The position numbers and the translations under genes were made by a program. This document shows positions 12,913 through 27,194 of a stretch of DNA of 64,000 bases, piece after piece; positions within the stretch are counted from its first letter, which is position 1, and each line of letters opens with the position of its first letter. This stretch comes from Xylocopa sonorina. Its lineage: Eukaryota; Arthropoda; Insecta; Hymenoptera; Apidae. Where the stretch lies: assembly GCF_050948175.1 (NCBI RefSeq), contig NW_027490091.1, positions 5,766,001 to 5,830,000 of the forward strand. The letters run 5' to 3'. Below the pieces are notes generated by a model. The model saw only the letters and a program-made list of their open reading frames with translations. It was not told the origin of the DNA and searched no databases.

Positions 12913-15900
12913 TTTGCAGATGTCTACGTGTCGAAGCATTGGTGTTCTAATGCTTCTTAAATCGCGATATCGCATCCCATTTCTATGTTTCATGATAAGA
13001 TATAATATTCATTGTGCAGACTTATGTATACCTCGTATTCACTTCAAAAGAATGTAAATGCGACACTTCCTTGCTAGGAAGTAGCGTTTGCAGATGTCTA
13101 GGCATCTAACCAATAGATTTCTAATGCTTCTTAAATCGCCATATCGCATCTCATTTCTATGTTTTATGATATGATATAATATTCATTGTGCAGTGTTATA
13201 TATACCTCGCATACACTTAAAATGAATGTAAATGCGACACTCCCTTGCTAGGAAATAGCGATTGCAGATGTCTACGTATCGAAGCAATCGTTTTCTAATG
13301 CTTCTTAAATCGTCATATCGCATCTCATATCTACGTTTCATGATAAGAAATAATATTCATTGCGAAGGGTTATGTACTCCTCGTATTTACTCCAAATGAA
13401 TGTAACTGCGTCACTTTCTTGCTAGGAAGTAGCGTTTCCAGATGTCTACGTATCGGAGAAACACAGTTGTAATGCTGCTTAAAACAGGATATCTCATCTC
13501 ATTTCTATGCTTCATGATAAGATATAATATTCATTGCGAAGTGTTATGTATACCTAGCATACACTTCAAATGAATGTAGCTGCGACGCTTCCTTGCTAGG
13601 ATATAGCGTGTGCAGATGTCTACGTATCGTAGCAATAAATTTCTAACGCTTCTCAAAGCTCTATATCGCATCTCATTTCTATGATTCATGATAAGATATA
13701 ATATTCATTGCGAAGTGTTATGTACTCCTCGCCTACACTTCAAATGAATGTACATGCGACACTTCCTTGCTAGGAAATAGCGTTTGCAGATGTGAACGTA
13801 TCGTAGGAATACAGTTCTAATGCTTCTTAAAACGGGATATCGAATCACATTTCTATTTTTCATGATAAGATATAATATTCATTGCGAAGTGTCATGTATA
13901 CATCAGATTCACTTCAAATGAATGTAAGTGCGACACTTCCTTGCTATTTAATAGCGTTTGCAGATGTCTACGTATCGTAGCAATAGTGTTCTAATGCTTC
14001 TCAAAACGCGACATCGCATCTCATTCCTATGTTTCATGATAAGATATAATATTCATTGTGGAGTGTTATGTATACCTCGTACTCACATCAAAAGAATGTA
14101 ACTGCGACACTTCCTTGCTAGGAAGTAGCGTCTCCAGATGTCCATGTATCGAAGCAGTATAGTTCTAATGCTTCTTCAATCAAGATATCGCATCTCATTT
14201 CCATGTTTCATGATGAGATATAATATTCAATGCGAAGTGTTATGCATACCAAGCATGCACATCAAATGAATGTAAATGTGACACTTCCTTGCTAGGAAAT
14301 AGCGTTTGCAGATGTCTACGTAACGAAGCAATAGAGTACTAATGCTTCTTAAAACGCGATTACGCATCCCATTCCCAAGTTTCATGATAAGATAGTATAT
14401 TCATTGTGCAGTGTTATGTATACCTCGTATTCACTTCAAATGAATGTAAATGGGACACTACCTTGCTAGGAAATAGCGTTTGCAGATGCCTACGTATCGA
14501 AGCAATATGTTTCCAATGCTTCTTAAAACGTGATATCTCGTCTCATTCCTATGTTTCATGTTAAGATATAATATTAGTTGCGAAGTGTCATGTATACCTC
14601 GCATTCACTTCAAAGGAATGTAAATGCGACACTTCCTTGCTAGGAAATCCCGTTTGCAGATGTCTTCGTATCCAAGCAATGGAGTTCTAATGCATCTTAA
14701 AACGGGATATCGCATCTTGTTTCTATGTTTCGTGATAAGATATAGTATTCACTGCGATGTATTATGTATTCCTCGACTACACTTCAAATGAATGTAAATG
14801 TGACGCTTCCTCTCTAGGAAATAGCGTTTGCAGATGTCTACGTATCGAAGCAATAGAAATCTAATGCTTCTTAAGACGAGATATCGCATCTCATTCTTAT
14901 GTTTCATGATAAGATATAATATTCATTGCGAAGTGGCACGTATACCTCGCATACACTTCAAATGAATGTAAATGCGCACTTCCTTGCTAGGAAACAGCGT
15001 TCTCAGATGTCTGCGTATCGTAGCAATAGAGTTCTAATGCTGCTTGCAATGAGATATCGCATATCATTACTGTGTTTCATGATAAGACATAATATTCATT
15101 GCGAATTGTTATTTTTACCTCGCAAACACCACAAATGAATGTAAATGCGACCCTTCCTTGCTAGGAAATAGCGTTTGCAGATGTCTAGGTATCGAAGCAA
15201 GAGAGTTCTAATGCTTCCTAAATCGCGATATCGCATCTCATTTCTATGTTTCATGATAAGATATAATATTCACTACGAAGTGTCATGTATACCTCGCATA
15301 CACTTCAAATGAATTTAAATGCGACTCCTCCTTGCTAGGAAATAGCGTTGTCAGATGTCTACGTATCGCAGCAATGGTGTTCTAAAGCTTCTTAAATCGC
15401 GATATCGCATCGCATTTCTATGTTTCATGATAAGATATAATATTCATTGCGAAGTGTCATGTATACCTCGCATACACTTCAAACGAATGTGAATGCGACA
15501 GTTCCTTGTTAGGAAATAGTGTTTGCAGATATCTAGTATCGAAGTAATAGAGTTCTAAAGCTTCTTAAATCGCGATATCGCATCTCATTTCTATGTTTCA
15601 TGATAAGATATAATATTCATTGTGCAGTGTTATAAATACCTCGTATTCACTTCACAAGAATGTAAATGCGACACTACCTTGCTTGGAAATAGCGTTTGCA
15701 GGTGTCTACGTATCGAAGCAGTAGTGTTATAATGCTTCTTAAATCGCGATATCGCATCTCATTTCTATGTTTCATGATAAGATATAATATTCATTGAGAA
15801 GTAATATGTATTCCTGGTCTGCACTTCGAATGAATGTAAATGCGACACTTCCTTGCTAGGAAATATTGTTTTCAGATGTCTACGTATCGAAGCAATAGAG

Positions 15901-17422
15901 TTCTAATGCTTCTTAAGACGCGATATTGCATCACACATCTATGTATCATTACAAGATATAATATCCATTGCGAAGTGTCATGTATAGCTCGCATACACTT
16001 CAAATGAATGTAAAGGCGTCACTTCCTTGCTAGGAAATAACATTTGCAGATGTCTACGTATCGAAGCAATAGGGATCTAGTGCATCTTAAACCGCGATAT
16101 CGCATATCATTTCTATGTCTCATAATAGGATATAATATTCATTGTGCAGTGTTATGTATACCTCGTATTCACTTCAAAACAATGTAAATGCGACACTTCC
16201 TTGCTAGGAAATAGCGTTTGCAGATGTCTACGTATCGAAGCAATAGGTATCTAATACTTCTTAAATCGCCATTTCGCTTTTCAATTCTATGTTTCATGAT
16301 AATATATAATATTCACTGCGAAGTGTCATGTATACCTCGCATACACTTCAAATGAATGTAAATGCGATACTTCCTTGCTAGGAAATAGCGTTTGCAGATA
16401 TCTGCGTATCGAAGCAATAGCGTTCTAATGCTTCTTAAATCCCGATATCACACCTCATATCTATGTTTGATGATAATATATTATATTCATTGCGAAGTGT
16501 CATGTATACCTCGCATACACTTCAAATGAATGTGAATGCGACAGTTCCTTGCTAGGAAATAGTGTTTGCAGATTTCTAGTATCGAAGCAATGGAGTTCTA
16601 AAGCTTCTTAAATCGCGATATCGCATCTCATTTCTAAGTTTCATGATAAGATATAATATTCATTGCGAAGTGTCATGTATACCTTCGCATACACTTCAAA
16701 TGAATGTGAATGCGACAATTCCTTGCTAGGAAATAGCGTTTGCAGATGTCTACGTATCGAAGCAATAGCGTTCTAATGCTTCTTAAATCCCGATATCGCA
16801 TCTCATATCTATGTTTGATGATAATATATTATATTCATTGCGAAGTGTCATGTATACCTCGCATACACTTCAAATGAATATGAATGCGACAGTTCCTTGC
16901 TAGGAAATAGTGTTAGCAGATTTCTAGTATCGAAGCAATGGAGTTCTAAAGCTTCTTAGATCGCGATATCGCATCTCATTTCTATGTTTCATGATAAGAT
17001 CTAATATTCATTGTGCAGTGTTATGAATACCTCGTATTCACTTCAAAGGAATGTAAATGCGACACTTCCTTGCTAGGAAATAGCGCTTGCAGATGTCTAG
17101 GTATCGAAGCAATAGTGTTCTAATGCTTCTTAAATAGCGATATCGCATCTCATTTCTAAGTTTCATGATAAGATATAATATTCATTGTGCAGTGTTATGT
17201 ATACCTCGTATTCACTTCAAAAGTATGTAAATGCGACACTTCCTTGCTAGGACCTAGTTTTGCAGATGTCTACGTGTTCGAAGCAATAGAGTTCTACTCG
17301 TCATACAGCATCTCATTTCTATGTTTCATGATAAGATATAATATTCATTGCGAAATGTCATGTATACCTCGTATTCCTTTCAAATGAATGTAAATGCGAC
17401 ACTTCCTTGCTCGGCAGTAGCG
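12913..17422. repeat. Large tandem duplication, copy 1 (4,510 bp, about 26 monomers)
   Basis: Matches copy 2 in five collinear segments with stepwise offsets of 4,510, 5,025, 5,199, 5,721 and 5,895 bp. The steps of 515, 174, 522 and 174 bp equal 3, 1, 3 and 1 monomers, so copy 1 lacks eight monomers present in copy 2. The missing blocks lie near 13,366, 14,900, 15,355 and 17,090. Within aligned segments only occasional single-base differences are visible. Rare shared markers include TGTGCAGACTTATG, CTCCTCGCCTACAC, CAGATGTGAACG and ACATCAGATTCAC. Confidence 0.92.
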
Positions 17423-20400
17423 TTTGCAGATGTCTACGTGTCGAAGCATTGGTGTTCTAATGCTTCTTAAATCGCGATATCGCATCCCATTTCTATGTTT
17501 CATGATAAGATATAATATTCATTGTGCAGACTTATGTATACCTCGTATTCACTTCAAAAGAATGTAAATGCGACACTTCCTTGCTAGGAAGTAGCGTTTG
17601 CAGATGTCTAGGCATCTAACCAATAGATTTCTAATGCTTCTTAATTCGCCATATCGCATCTCATTTCTATGTTTTATGATATGATATAATATTCATTGTG
17701 CAGTGTTATATATACCTCGCATACACTTAAAATGAATGTAAATGCGACACTCCCTTGCTAGGAAATAGCGATTGCAGATGTCTACGTATCGAAGCAATCG
17801 TTTTCTAATGCTTCTTAAATCGTCATATCGCATCTCATATCTACGTTTCATGATAAGAAATAATATTCATTGCGAAGTGTCATGTATAACCAGTATTCAC
17901 TTCAAAAGAATGTAAATGCGACACTTCCAAGCTAGGAAGTAGCGTCCGCAGATGTCTACGTATCGAAGCAATAGAGTTCTAGTGCTACATAAAACGCGAT
18001 ATCCCATTTCATTTCTATGTTTCATGATAATACTCATTACGAAGTGTCATGTATACCTCGCATACAATTCGATTGAATGTAAATGCGACACTTCCTTGCT
18101 AGGAAGTAGCGCTTGCAGATGTTTACGTATCGAAGCAATATAGATTTAATGCTTCTAAAGACGAGATATCGCATCTCGTTCCTATGTTTCATGATGAGAT
18201 ACAGTATTCATTGCGAAGTGTCATGTATACCTCGTATTCACTTCAAAAGAATGTAAATGAGACACTTCCTTGCTAGGAAATAGCGTTTGCAGATGTATAC
18301 GTATCGTAGCAATGAATTTCTAACGCTTCTTAAAGATCGATGTCGCATCTCATTTCTATGCTTCCTGATAAGATTTAATATTCATTGCGAAGGGTTATGT
18401 ACTCCTCGTATTTACTCCAAATGAATGTAACTGCGTCACTTTCTTGCTAGGAAGTAGCGTTTCCAGATATCTACGTATCGGAGAAACACAGTTGTAATGC
18501 TGCTTAAAACAGGATATCTCATCTCATTTCTATGCTTCATGATAAGATATAATATTCATTGCGAAGTGTTATGTATACCTAGCATACACTTCAAATGAAT
18601 GTAGCTGCGACGCTTCCTTGCTAGGATATAGCGTGTGCAGATGTCTACGTATCGTAGCAATAAATTTCTAACGCTTCTCAAAGCTCGATATCGCATCTCA
18701 TTTCTATGATTCATGATAAGATATAATATTCATTGCGAAGTGTTATGTACTCCTCGCCTACACTTCAAATGAATGTACATGCGACACTTCCTTGCTAGGA
18801 AATAGCGTTTGCAGATGTGAACGTATCGTAGGAATACAGTTCTAATGCTTCTTAAAACGGGATATCGAATCACATTTCTATTTTTCATGATAAGATATAA
18901 TATTCATTGCGAAGTGTCATGTATACATCAGATTCACTTCAAATGAATGTAAGTGCGACACTTCCTTGCTATTTAATAGCGTTTGCAGATGTCTACGTAT
19001 CGTAGCAATAGTGTTCTAATGCTTCTCAAAACGCGACATCGCATCTCATTCCTATGTTTCATGATAAGATATAATATTCATTGTGGAGTGTTATGTATAC
19101 CTCGTACTCACATCAAAAGAATGTAACTGCGACACTTCCTTGCTAGGAAGTAGCGTCTCCAGATGTCCATGTATCGAAGCAGTATAGTTCTAATGCTTCT
19201 TCAATCAAGATATCGCATCTCATTTCCATGTTTCATGATGAGATATAATATTCAATGCGAAGTGTTATGCATACCAAGCATGCACATCAAATGAATGTAA
19301 ATGTGACACTTCCTTGCTAGGAAATAGCGTTTGCAGATGTCTACGTAACGAAGCAATAGAGTACTAATGCTTCTTAAAACGCGATTACGCATCCCATTCC
19401 CAAGTTTCATGATAAGATAGTATATTCATTGTGCAGTGTTATGTATACCTCGTATTCACTTCAAATGAATGTAAATGGGACACTACCTTGCTAGGAAATA
19501 TCGTTTGCAGATGCCTACGTATCGAAGCAATATGTTTCCAATGCTTCTTAAAACGTGATATCTCGTCTCATTCCTATGTTTCATGTTAAGATATAATATT
19601 AGTTGCGAAGTGTCATGTATACCTCGCATTCACTTCAAAGGAATGTAAATGCGACACTTCCTTGCTAGGAAATCCCGTTTGCAGATGTCTTCGTATCCAA
19701 GCAATGGAGTTCTAATGCATCTTAAAACGGGATATCGCATCTTGTTTCTATGTTTCGTGATAAGATATAGTATTCACTGCGATGTATTATGTATTCCTCG
19801 ACTACACTTCAAATGAATGTAAATGTGACGCTTCCTCTCTAGGAAATAGCGTTTGCAGATGTCTACGTATCGAAGCAATAGAAATCTAATGCTTCTTAAG
19901 ACGAGATATCGCGTCTCATTTCTATGTTTCATGATAAGATACAATACTCATTGCGATGTGTCATGTATACCTCGGATACACATCAAGTGAATGTAAATGT
20001 AACACTTCCTTGCTAGGAAACAGCGTTTGCAGTAGTCTACCAAACGTAGCAATAGTGTTAGGACGATTCTCAAAACGCGATATCGCATCTCATTCTTATG
20101 TTTCATGATAAGATATAATATTCATTGCGAAGTGGCACGTATACCTCGCATACACTTCAAATGAATGTAAATGCGCACTTCCTTGCTAGGAAACAGCGTT
20201 CTCAGATGTCTGCGTATCGTAGCAATAGAGTTCTAATGCTGCTTGCAATGAGATATCGCATATCATTACTGTGTTTCATGATAAGACATAATATTCATTG
20301 CGAATTGTTATTTTTACCTCGCAAACACCACAAATGAATGTAAATGCGACCCTTCCTTGCTAGGAAATAGCGTTTGCAGATGTCTAGGTATCGAAGCAAG

Positions 20401-23317
20401 AGAGTTCTAATGCTTCCTAAATCGCGATATCGCATCTCATTTCTATGTTTCATGATAAGATATAATATTCACTACGAAGTGTCATGTATACCTCGCATAC
20501 ACTTCAAATGAATTTAAATGCGACTCCTCCTTGCTAGGAAATAGCGTTGTCAGATGTCTACGTATCGAAGCAGTAGAGTTCTAATGCTTCTTAAATCGCG
20601 ATATGGCATCTCATTTCTATGTTTCATGATAAGATACAATATTCCTAGGGATGTGTCATCTATACTTCATACTCACTTCAAAAGAATGTAAATGCGAAAC
20701 TTCCATTCTAGAAAATAGCGTTTCCAGATGTCTAGGTATCGAAACAATAGAGTTCTAATGCTTCTTCAAACGGGATATCGCATCTCATTTCTATATTTCT
20801 TGATAATATACAATATTCATTGCGAAGTGTTATGTATACCTCGCGTACACTTCAAGTGAATGTAAATAGGACTCTTCCTTGCTAGGAAATAGCGTTTGCA
20901 GATGTCTACGTATCGAAGCAATAGAGTTCTAATGCTTCTTAAATCGCGATATCGCATCTCATTTCTATGTTTCATGATAAGATATAATATTCTCTACGAA
21001 GTGTCATGTATACCTCGCATACACCTCAAATGAATATAAATGCGACTCTTCCTTGCTAGGAAATAGCGTTGGCAGATGTCTACGTATCGAAGCAATGGTG
21101 TTCTAAAGCTTCTTAAATCGCGATATCGCATCGCATTTCTATGTTTCATGATAAGATATAATATTCATTGCGAAGTGTCATGTATACCTCGCATACACTT
21201 CAAACGAATGTGAATGCGACAGTTCCTTGTTAGGAAATAGTGTTTGCAGATATCTAGTATCGAAGTAATAGAGTTCTAAAGCTTCTTAAATCGCGATATC
21301 GCATCTCATTTCTATGTTTCATGATAAGATATAATATTCATTGTGCAGTGTTATAAATACCTCGTATTCACTTCACAAGAATGTAAATGCGACACTACCT
21401 TGCTTGGAAATAGCGTTTGCAGGTGTCTACGTATCGAAGCAGTAGTGTTATAATGCTTCTTAAATCGCTATATCGCATCTCATTTCTATGTTTCATGATA
21501 AGATATAATATTCATTGAGAAGTGATATGTATTCCTGGTCTGCACTTCGAATGAATGTAAATGCGACACTTCATTGCTAGGAAATATTGTTTTCAGATGT
21601 CTACGTATCGAAGCAATAGAGTTCTAATGCTTCTTAAGACGCGATATTGCATCACACATCTATGTATCATTACAAGATATAATATCCATTGCGAAGTGTC
21701 ATGTATAGCTCGCATACACTTCAAATGAATGTAAAGGCGTCACTTCCTTGCTAGGAAATAACATTTGCAGATGTCTACGTATCGAAGCAATAGGGTTCTA
21801 GTGCATCTTAAACCGCGATATCGCATATCATTTCTATGTCTCATAATAGGATATAATATTCATTGTGCAGTGTTATGTATACCTCGTATTCACTTCAAAA
21901 CAATGTAAATGCGACACTTCCTTGCTAGGAAATAGCGTTTGCAGATGTCTACGTATCGAAGCAATAGGTATCTAATACTTCTTAAATCGCCATTTCGCTT
22001 TTCAATTCTATGTTTCATGATAATATATAATATTCACTGCGAAGTGTCATGTATACCTCGCATACACTTCAAATGAATGTAAATGCGATACTTCCTTGCT
22101 AGGAAATAGCGTTTGCAGATATCTGCGTATCGAAGCAATAGCGTTCTAATGCTTCTTAAATCCCGATATCACACCTCATATCTATGTTTGATGATAATAT
22201 ATTATATTCATTGCGAAGTGTCATGTATACCTCGCATACACTTCAAATGAATGTGAATGCGACAGTTCCTTGCTAGGAAATAGTGTTTGCAGATTTCTAG
22301 TATCGAAGCAATGGAGTTCTAAAGCTTCTTAAATCGCGATATCGCATCTCATTTCTAAGTTTCATGATAAGATATAATATTCAATGCGAAGTGTCATGTA
22401 TACCTTCGCATACACTTCAAATGAATGTGAATGCGACAATTCCTTGCTAGGAAATAGCGTTTGCAGATGTCTACGTATCGAAGCAATAGCGTTCTAATGC
22501 TTCTTAAATCCCGATATCGCATCTCATATCTATGTTTGATGATAATATATTATATTCATTGCGAAGTGTCATGTATACCTCGCATACACTTCAAATGAAT
22601 ATGAATGCGACAGTTCCTTGCTAGGAAATAGTGTTAGCAGATTTCTAGTATCGAAGCAATGGAGTTCTAAAGCTTCTTAGATCGCGATATCGCATCTCAT
22701 TTCTATGTTTCATGATAAGATCTAATATTCATTGTGCAGTGTTATGAATACCTCGTATTCACTTCAAAGGAATGTAAATGCGACACTTCCTTGCTAGGAA
22801 ATAGCGTTTGCAGATGTCTACGTATCGAAGCAATAGTGTTCTCATGCTTCTTAAATCGCGATATCGCATCTCATATCTATGTTTCATGATAATATATAAT
22901 ATTCATTGCGAAGTGTCATGTATACCTCGCATACACTTCAAATGAACGAAAATGCGACACTTCCTTGCTAGGAAATAGCGCTTGCAGATGTCTAGGTATC
23001 GAAGCAATAGTGTTCTAATGCTTCTTAAATAGCGATATCGCATCTCATTTCTAAGTTTCATGATAAGATATAATATTCATTGTGCAGTGTTATGTATACC
23101 TCGTATTCACTTCAAAAGTATGTAAATGCGACACTTCCTTGCTAGGACGTAGTTTTGCAGATGTCTACGTGTTCGAAGCAATAGAGTTCTACTCGTCATA
23201 CAGCATCTCATTTCTATGTTTCATGATAAGATATAATATTCATTGCGAAATGTCATGTATACCTCGTATTCCTTTCAAATGAATGTAAATGCGACACTTC
23301 CTTGCTCGGCAGTAGCG
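17423..23317. repeat. Large tandem duplication, copy 2 (5,895 bp, about 34 monomers)
   Basis: Directly adjoins copy 1. At the junction, sequence upstream of TTTGCAGATGTCTACGT (CTCGGCAGTAGCG) matches the far end of copy 2 near 23,305. Sequence downstream (GTCGAAGCATTGG) matches the start of copy 1 near 12,929. That is the signature of a tandem duplication made by out-of-register exchange. Copy 2 keeps the eight monomers absent from copy 1. One retained dimer, 18,280-18,470, has an independent relative at 58,610-58,800, which supports loss from copy 1 rather than gain here. Confidence 0.9.
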
Positions 23318-23868
23318 TTTGCAGATGTCTACGTATCGAAGCAATAGTGTCCTAATCCTTCTTAAATCGCGATATCGCATCTCATTTCTATGTTTCATGA
23401 TAAGATATAATATTCATTGTGCAGTGTCATGTATACCTCGTATTCACTTCAAAGGAATGTAAACGCGACACTTCGTTGCCAGGAAATAGTGTTTGCAGAT
23501 GTCTACGTATCGTACCATTAGAATTCTAATTCTTCTCAAAACGCGATATCGCTACTCATTACCATGTTTCATTATAATATATAATATTCATTGTGGAGCG
23601 TTATGTATACCTCGTATTCACATCAAAACAATGTAAATGCGACACTTGCTTGCTAGGAAATGGCGTTTGCAGATGTCTACGTATCAAAGCAATAGGTATC
23701 TAATACTTCTTAAATCGCCATTTCGCTTTTCAATTCTATGTTTCATGATAATATATAATATTCACTGCGAAGTGTCATGTATACCTCGCATACACTTCGA
23801 ATGAATGTAAATGCGACACTTCCTTGCTAGGAAATAGCGTTTGCAGATGTCTACGTATCGAAGCAATA
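23205..23868. repeat. 660-bp segment bordering the six-monomer HOR zone (left copy)
   Basis: Matches 31,462-32,125 at a constant offset of 8,257 bp. Shared markers in order are CTTGCTCGGCAGTAG, CACTTCGTTGCCAGG, CGTACCATTAG, CATGTTTCATTATAATAT and GGAGCGTTATG. The left part overlaps the end of the large duplication copy 2. The two copies bracket the 1,032-bp HOR runs. Confidence 0.85.
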
Positions 23869-24435
23869 GCGTTCTAATGCTTCTTAAATCCCGACATCGC
23901 ATCTCATATCTATGTTTGATGATAATATATTATATTCATTGCGAAGTGTCATGTATACCTCGCATACACTTCAAATGAATGTGAATGCGACAGTTCCTTG
24001 CTAGGAAATAGTGTTAGCAGATTTCTAGTATCGAAGCAATGGAGTTCTAAAGCTTCTTAGATCGCGATATCGCATCTCATTTCTATGTTTCATGATAAGA
24101 TCTAATATTCATTGTGCAGTGTTATGAATACCTCGTATTCACTTCAAAGGAATGTAAATGCGACACTTCCTTGCTAGGAAATAGCGTTTGCAGATGTCTA
24201 CGTATCGAAGCAATAGTGTTCTCATGCTTCTTAAATCGCGATATCGCATCTCATATCTATGTTTCATGATAATATATAATATTCATTGCGAAGTGTCATG
24301 TATACCTCGCATACACTTCAAATGAACGAAAATGCGACACTTCCTTGCTAGGAAATAGCGCTTGCAGATGTCTAGGTATCGAAGCAATAGTGTTCTAATG
24401 CTTCTTAAATAGCGATATCGCATCTCATTTCTAAG

Positions 24436-24598
24436 TTTCATGATAAGATGTAATATTCATTGTGCAGTGTTATGTATACCTCGTATTCACTTCAAAAGAA
24501 TGTAAATGCGACACTTCCTTGCTAGGACGTAGTTTTGCCGATGTCTACGTGTTCGAAGCAATAGAGTTCTAATCGTCATACCGCATCTCATTTCTATG
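24436..24598. repeat. Reference 163-bp short monomer
   Basis: Compared with the 174-bp form, this monomer has lost 11 bp between TTCTAAT and CGTCATAC (the GCTTCTTAAAT segment). It also carries two compensating one-base changes, TAGTTTTGC for TAGCGTTTGC and TACGTGTTCG for TACGTATCG. The same combination recurs from about 17,271 to 47,003 and defines one lineage that tracks the higher-order structure. A later branch has GTATTCGAAG instead of GTGTTCGAAG. Confidence 0.9.
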
Positions 24599-24946
24599 TT
24601 TCATGATAAGATATAATATTCATTGCGAAATGTCATGTATACCTCGTATTCACTTCAAAACAATGTAAATGCGACACTTCCTTGCTAGGAAATAGCGTTT
24701 GCAGATGTCTACGTATCGAAGCAGTAGGTACCTAATACTTCTTAAATCGCCATATCGCTTCTCAATTCTATGTTTCATGATAATATATAATATTCACTGC
24801 GAACTGTCATGTATACCTCGCATACACTTCAAATAAATGTAAATGCGACACTTCCTTGCTAGGAAATAGCGTTTGCAGATGTCTACGTATCGAAGCAATA
24901 GCGTACTAATGCTTCTTAAATCCCGATATCGCATCTCATATCTATG

Positions 24947-25119
24947 TTTGATGATAATATATTATATTCATTGCGAAGTGTCATGTATACCTCGCATACA
25001 CTTCAAATGAATGTGAATGCGACAGTTCCTTGCTAGGAAATAGTGTTTGCAGATTTCTAGTATCGAAGCAATGGAGTTCTAATGCTTCTTAGATCGCGAT
25101 ATCGCATCTCATTTCTAAG
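24947..25119. repeat. Reference 173-bp monomer with TTTCTAGTATCG variant
   Basis: Here GATGTCTACGTATCG is replaced by GATTTCTAGTATCG, one base shorter, which removes the TACGTA hexamer. The same monomer also carries TTTGATGATAATATATTATATTC and GCGACAGTTCC. It is a fixed member of the six-monomer HOR unit. Confidence 0.85.
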
Positions 25120-27194
25120 TTTCATGATAAGATATAATATTCATTGTGCAGTGTTATGTATACCTCGTATTCACTTCAAAAGAATGTAAATGCGACACTT
25201 CCTTGCTTGGAAACAGCGTTTGCAGATGTCTACGTATCGAAGCAATAGGTATCTAATACTTCTTAAATCGCCATATCGCTTCTCATTTCTATGTTTCATG
25301 ATAATATATAATATTCACTGCGAAGTGTCATGTATACCTCGCATACACTTCAAATGAACGAAAATGCGACACTTCCTTGCTAGGAAATAGCGCTTGCAGA
25401 TGTCTAGGTATCGAAGCAATAGTGTTCTAATGCTTCTTAAATAGCGATATCGCATCCCATTTCTAAGTTTCATGATAAGATATAATATTCATTTTGCAGT
25501 GTTATGTATACCTCGTATTCACTTCAAAAGAATGTAAATGCGACACTTCCTTGCTAGGACGTAGTTTTGCAGATGTCTACGTGTTCGAAGCAATAGAGTT
25601 CTAATCGTCATACCGCATCTCATTTCTATGTTTCATGATAAGATATAATATTCATTGCGAAATGTCATGTATACCTCGTATTCACTTCAAAACAATGTAA
25701 ATGCGACACTTCCTTGCTAGGAAATAGCGTTTGCAGATGTCTACGTATCGAAGCTGTAGGTATCTAATACTTCTTAAATCGCCATATCGCTTCTCAATTC
25801 TATGTTTCATGATAATATATAATATTCACTGCGAACTGTCATGTATACCTCGCATACACTTCAAATAAATGTAAATGCGACACTTCCTTGCTAGGAAATA
25901 GCGTTTGCAGATGTCTACGTATCGAAGCAATAGCGTTCTAATGCTTCTTAAATCCCGATATCGCATCTCATATCTATGTTTGATGAAAATATATTATATT
26001 CATTGCGAAGTGTCATGTATACCTCGCATACACTTCAAATGAATGTGAATGCGACAGTTCCTTGCTAGGAAATAGTGTTAGCAGATTTCTAGTATCGAAG
26101 CAATGGAGTTCTAAAGCTTCTTAGATCGCGATATCGCATCTCATTTCTATGTTTCATGATAAGATCTAATATTCATTGTGCAGTGTTATGAATACCTCGT
26201 ATTCACTTCAAAGGAATGTAAATGCGACACTTCCTTGCTAGGAAATAGCGTTTGCAGATGTCTACGTATCGAAGCAATAGTGTTCTCATGCTTCTTAAAT
26301 CGCGATATCGCATCTCATATCTATGTTTCATGATAATATATAATATTCATTGCGAAGTGTCATGTATACCTCGCATACACTTCAAATGAACGAAAATGCG
26401 ACACTTCCTTGCTAGGAAATAGCGCTTGCAGATGTCTAGGTATCGAAGCAATAGTGTTCTAATGCTTCTTAAATAGCGATATCGCATCCCATTTCTAAGT
26501 TTCATGATAAGATATAATATTCATTGTGCAGTGTTATGTATACCTCGTATTCACTTCAAAAGAATGTAAATGCGACACTTCCTTGCTAGGACGTAGTTTT
26601 GCAGATGTCTACGTGTTCGAAGCAATAGAGTTCTAATCGTCATACCGCATCTCATTCCTATGTTTCATGATAAGATATAATATTCATTGCGAAATGTCAT
26701 GTATACCTCGTATTCACTTCAAAACAATGTAAATGCGACACTTCCTTGCTAGGAAATAGCGTTTGCAGATGTCTACGTATCGAAGCAGTAGGTATCTAAT
26801 ACTTCTTAAATCGCCATATCGCTTCTCAATTCTATGTTTCATGATAATATATAATATTCACTGCGAGCTGTCATGTATACCTCGCATACACTTCAAATAA
26901 ATGTAAATGCGACACTTCCTTGCTAGGAAATAGCGTTTGCAGATGTCTACGTATCGAAGCAATAGCGTACTAATGCTTCTTAAATCCCGATATCGCATCT
27001 CATATCTATGTTTGATGATAATATATTATATTCATTGCGAAGTGTCATGTATACCTCGCATACACTTCAAATGAATGTGAATGCGACAGTTCCTTGCTAG
27101 GAAATAGTGTTTGCAGATTTCTAGTATCGAAGCAATGGAGTTCTAATGCTTCTTAGATCGCGATATCGCATCTCATTTCTAAATTTCATGATAA

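Larger units (their letters stand above)
24099..27194. repeat. Six-monomer higher-order repeat, three 1,032-bp units
   Basis: Units begin near 24,099, 25,131 and 26,163. The short-monomer marker TACGTGTTCGAAG recurs at 24,546, 25,578 and 26,610, and TCACTGCGA(A/G)CTGTCATG at 24,794, 25,826 and 26,858, all exactly 1,032 bp apart. The unit length is explained by composition: one 163-bp short monomer, one 173-bp monomer carrying TTTCTAGTATCG, and four of 174 bp. The middle unit differs at its first monomer (25,131-25,310), which has a different type. Otherwise the units look nearly identical. Confidence 0.92.

Noticed and set aside
23471..23490. CENP-B box candidate in CACTTCGTTGCCAGGAAATAG
   Set aside because: It has TTCG at the start but lacks the downstream A..CGGG core of the box. 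The usual monomer form at this position is CTTCCTTGC, without even TTCG.
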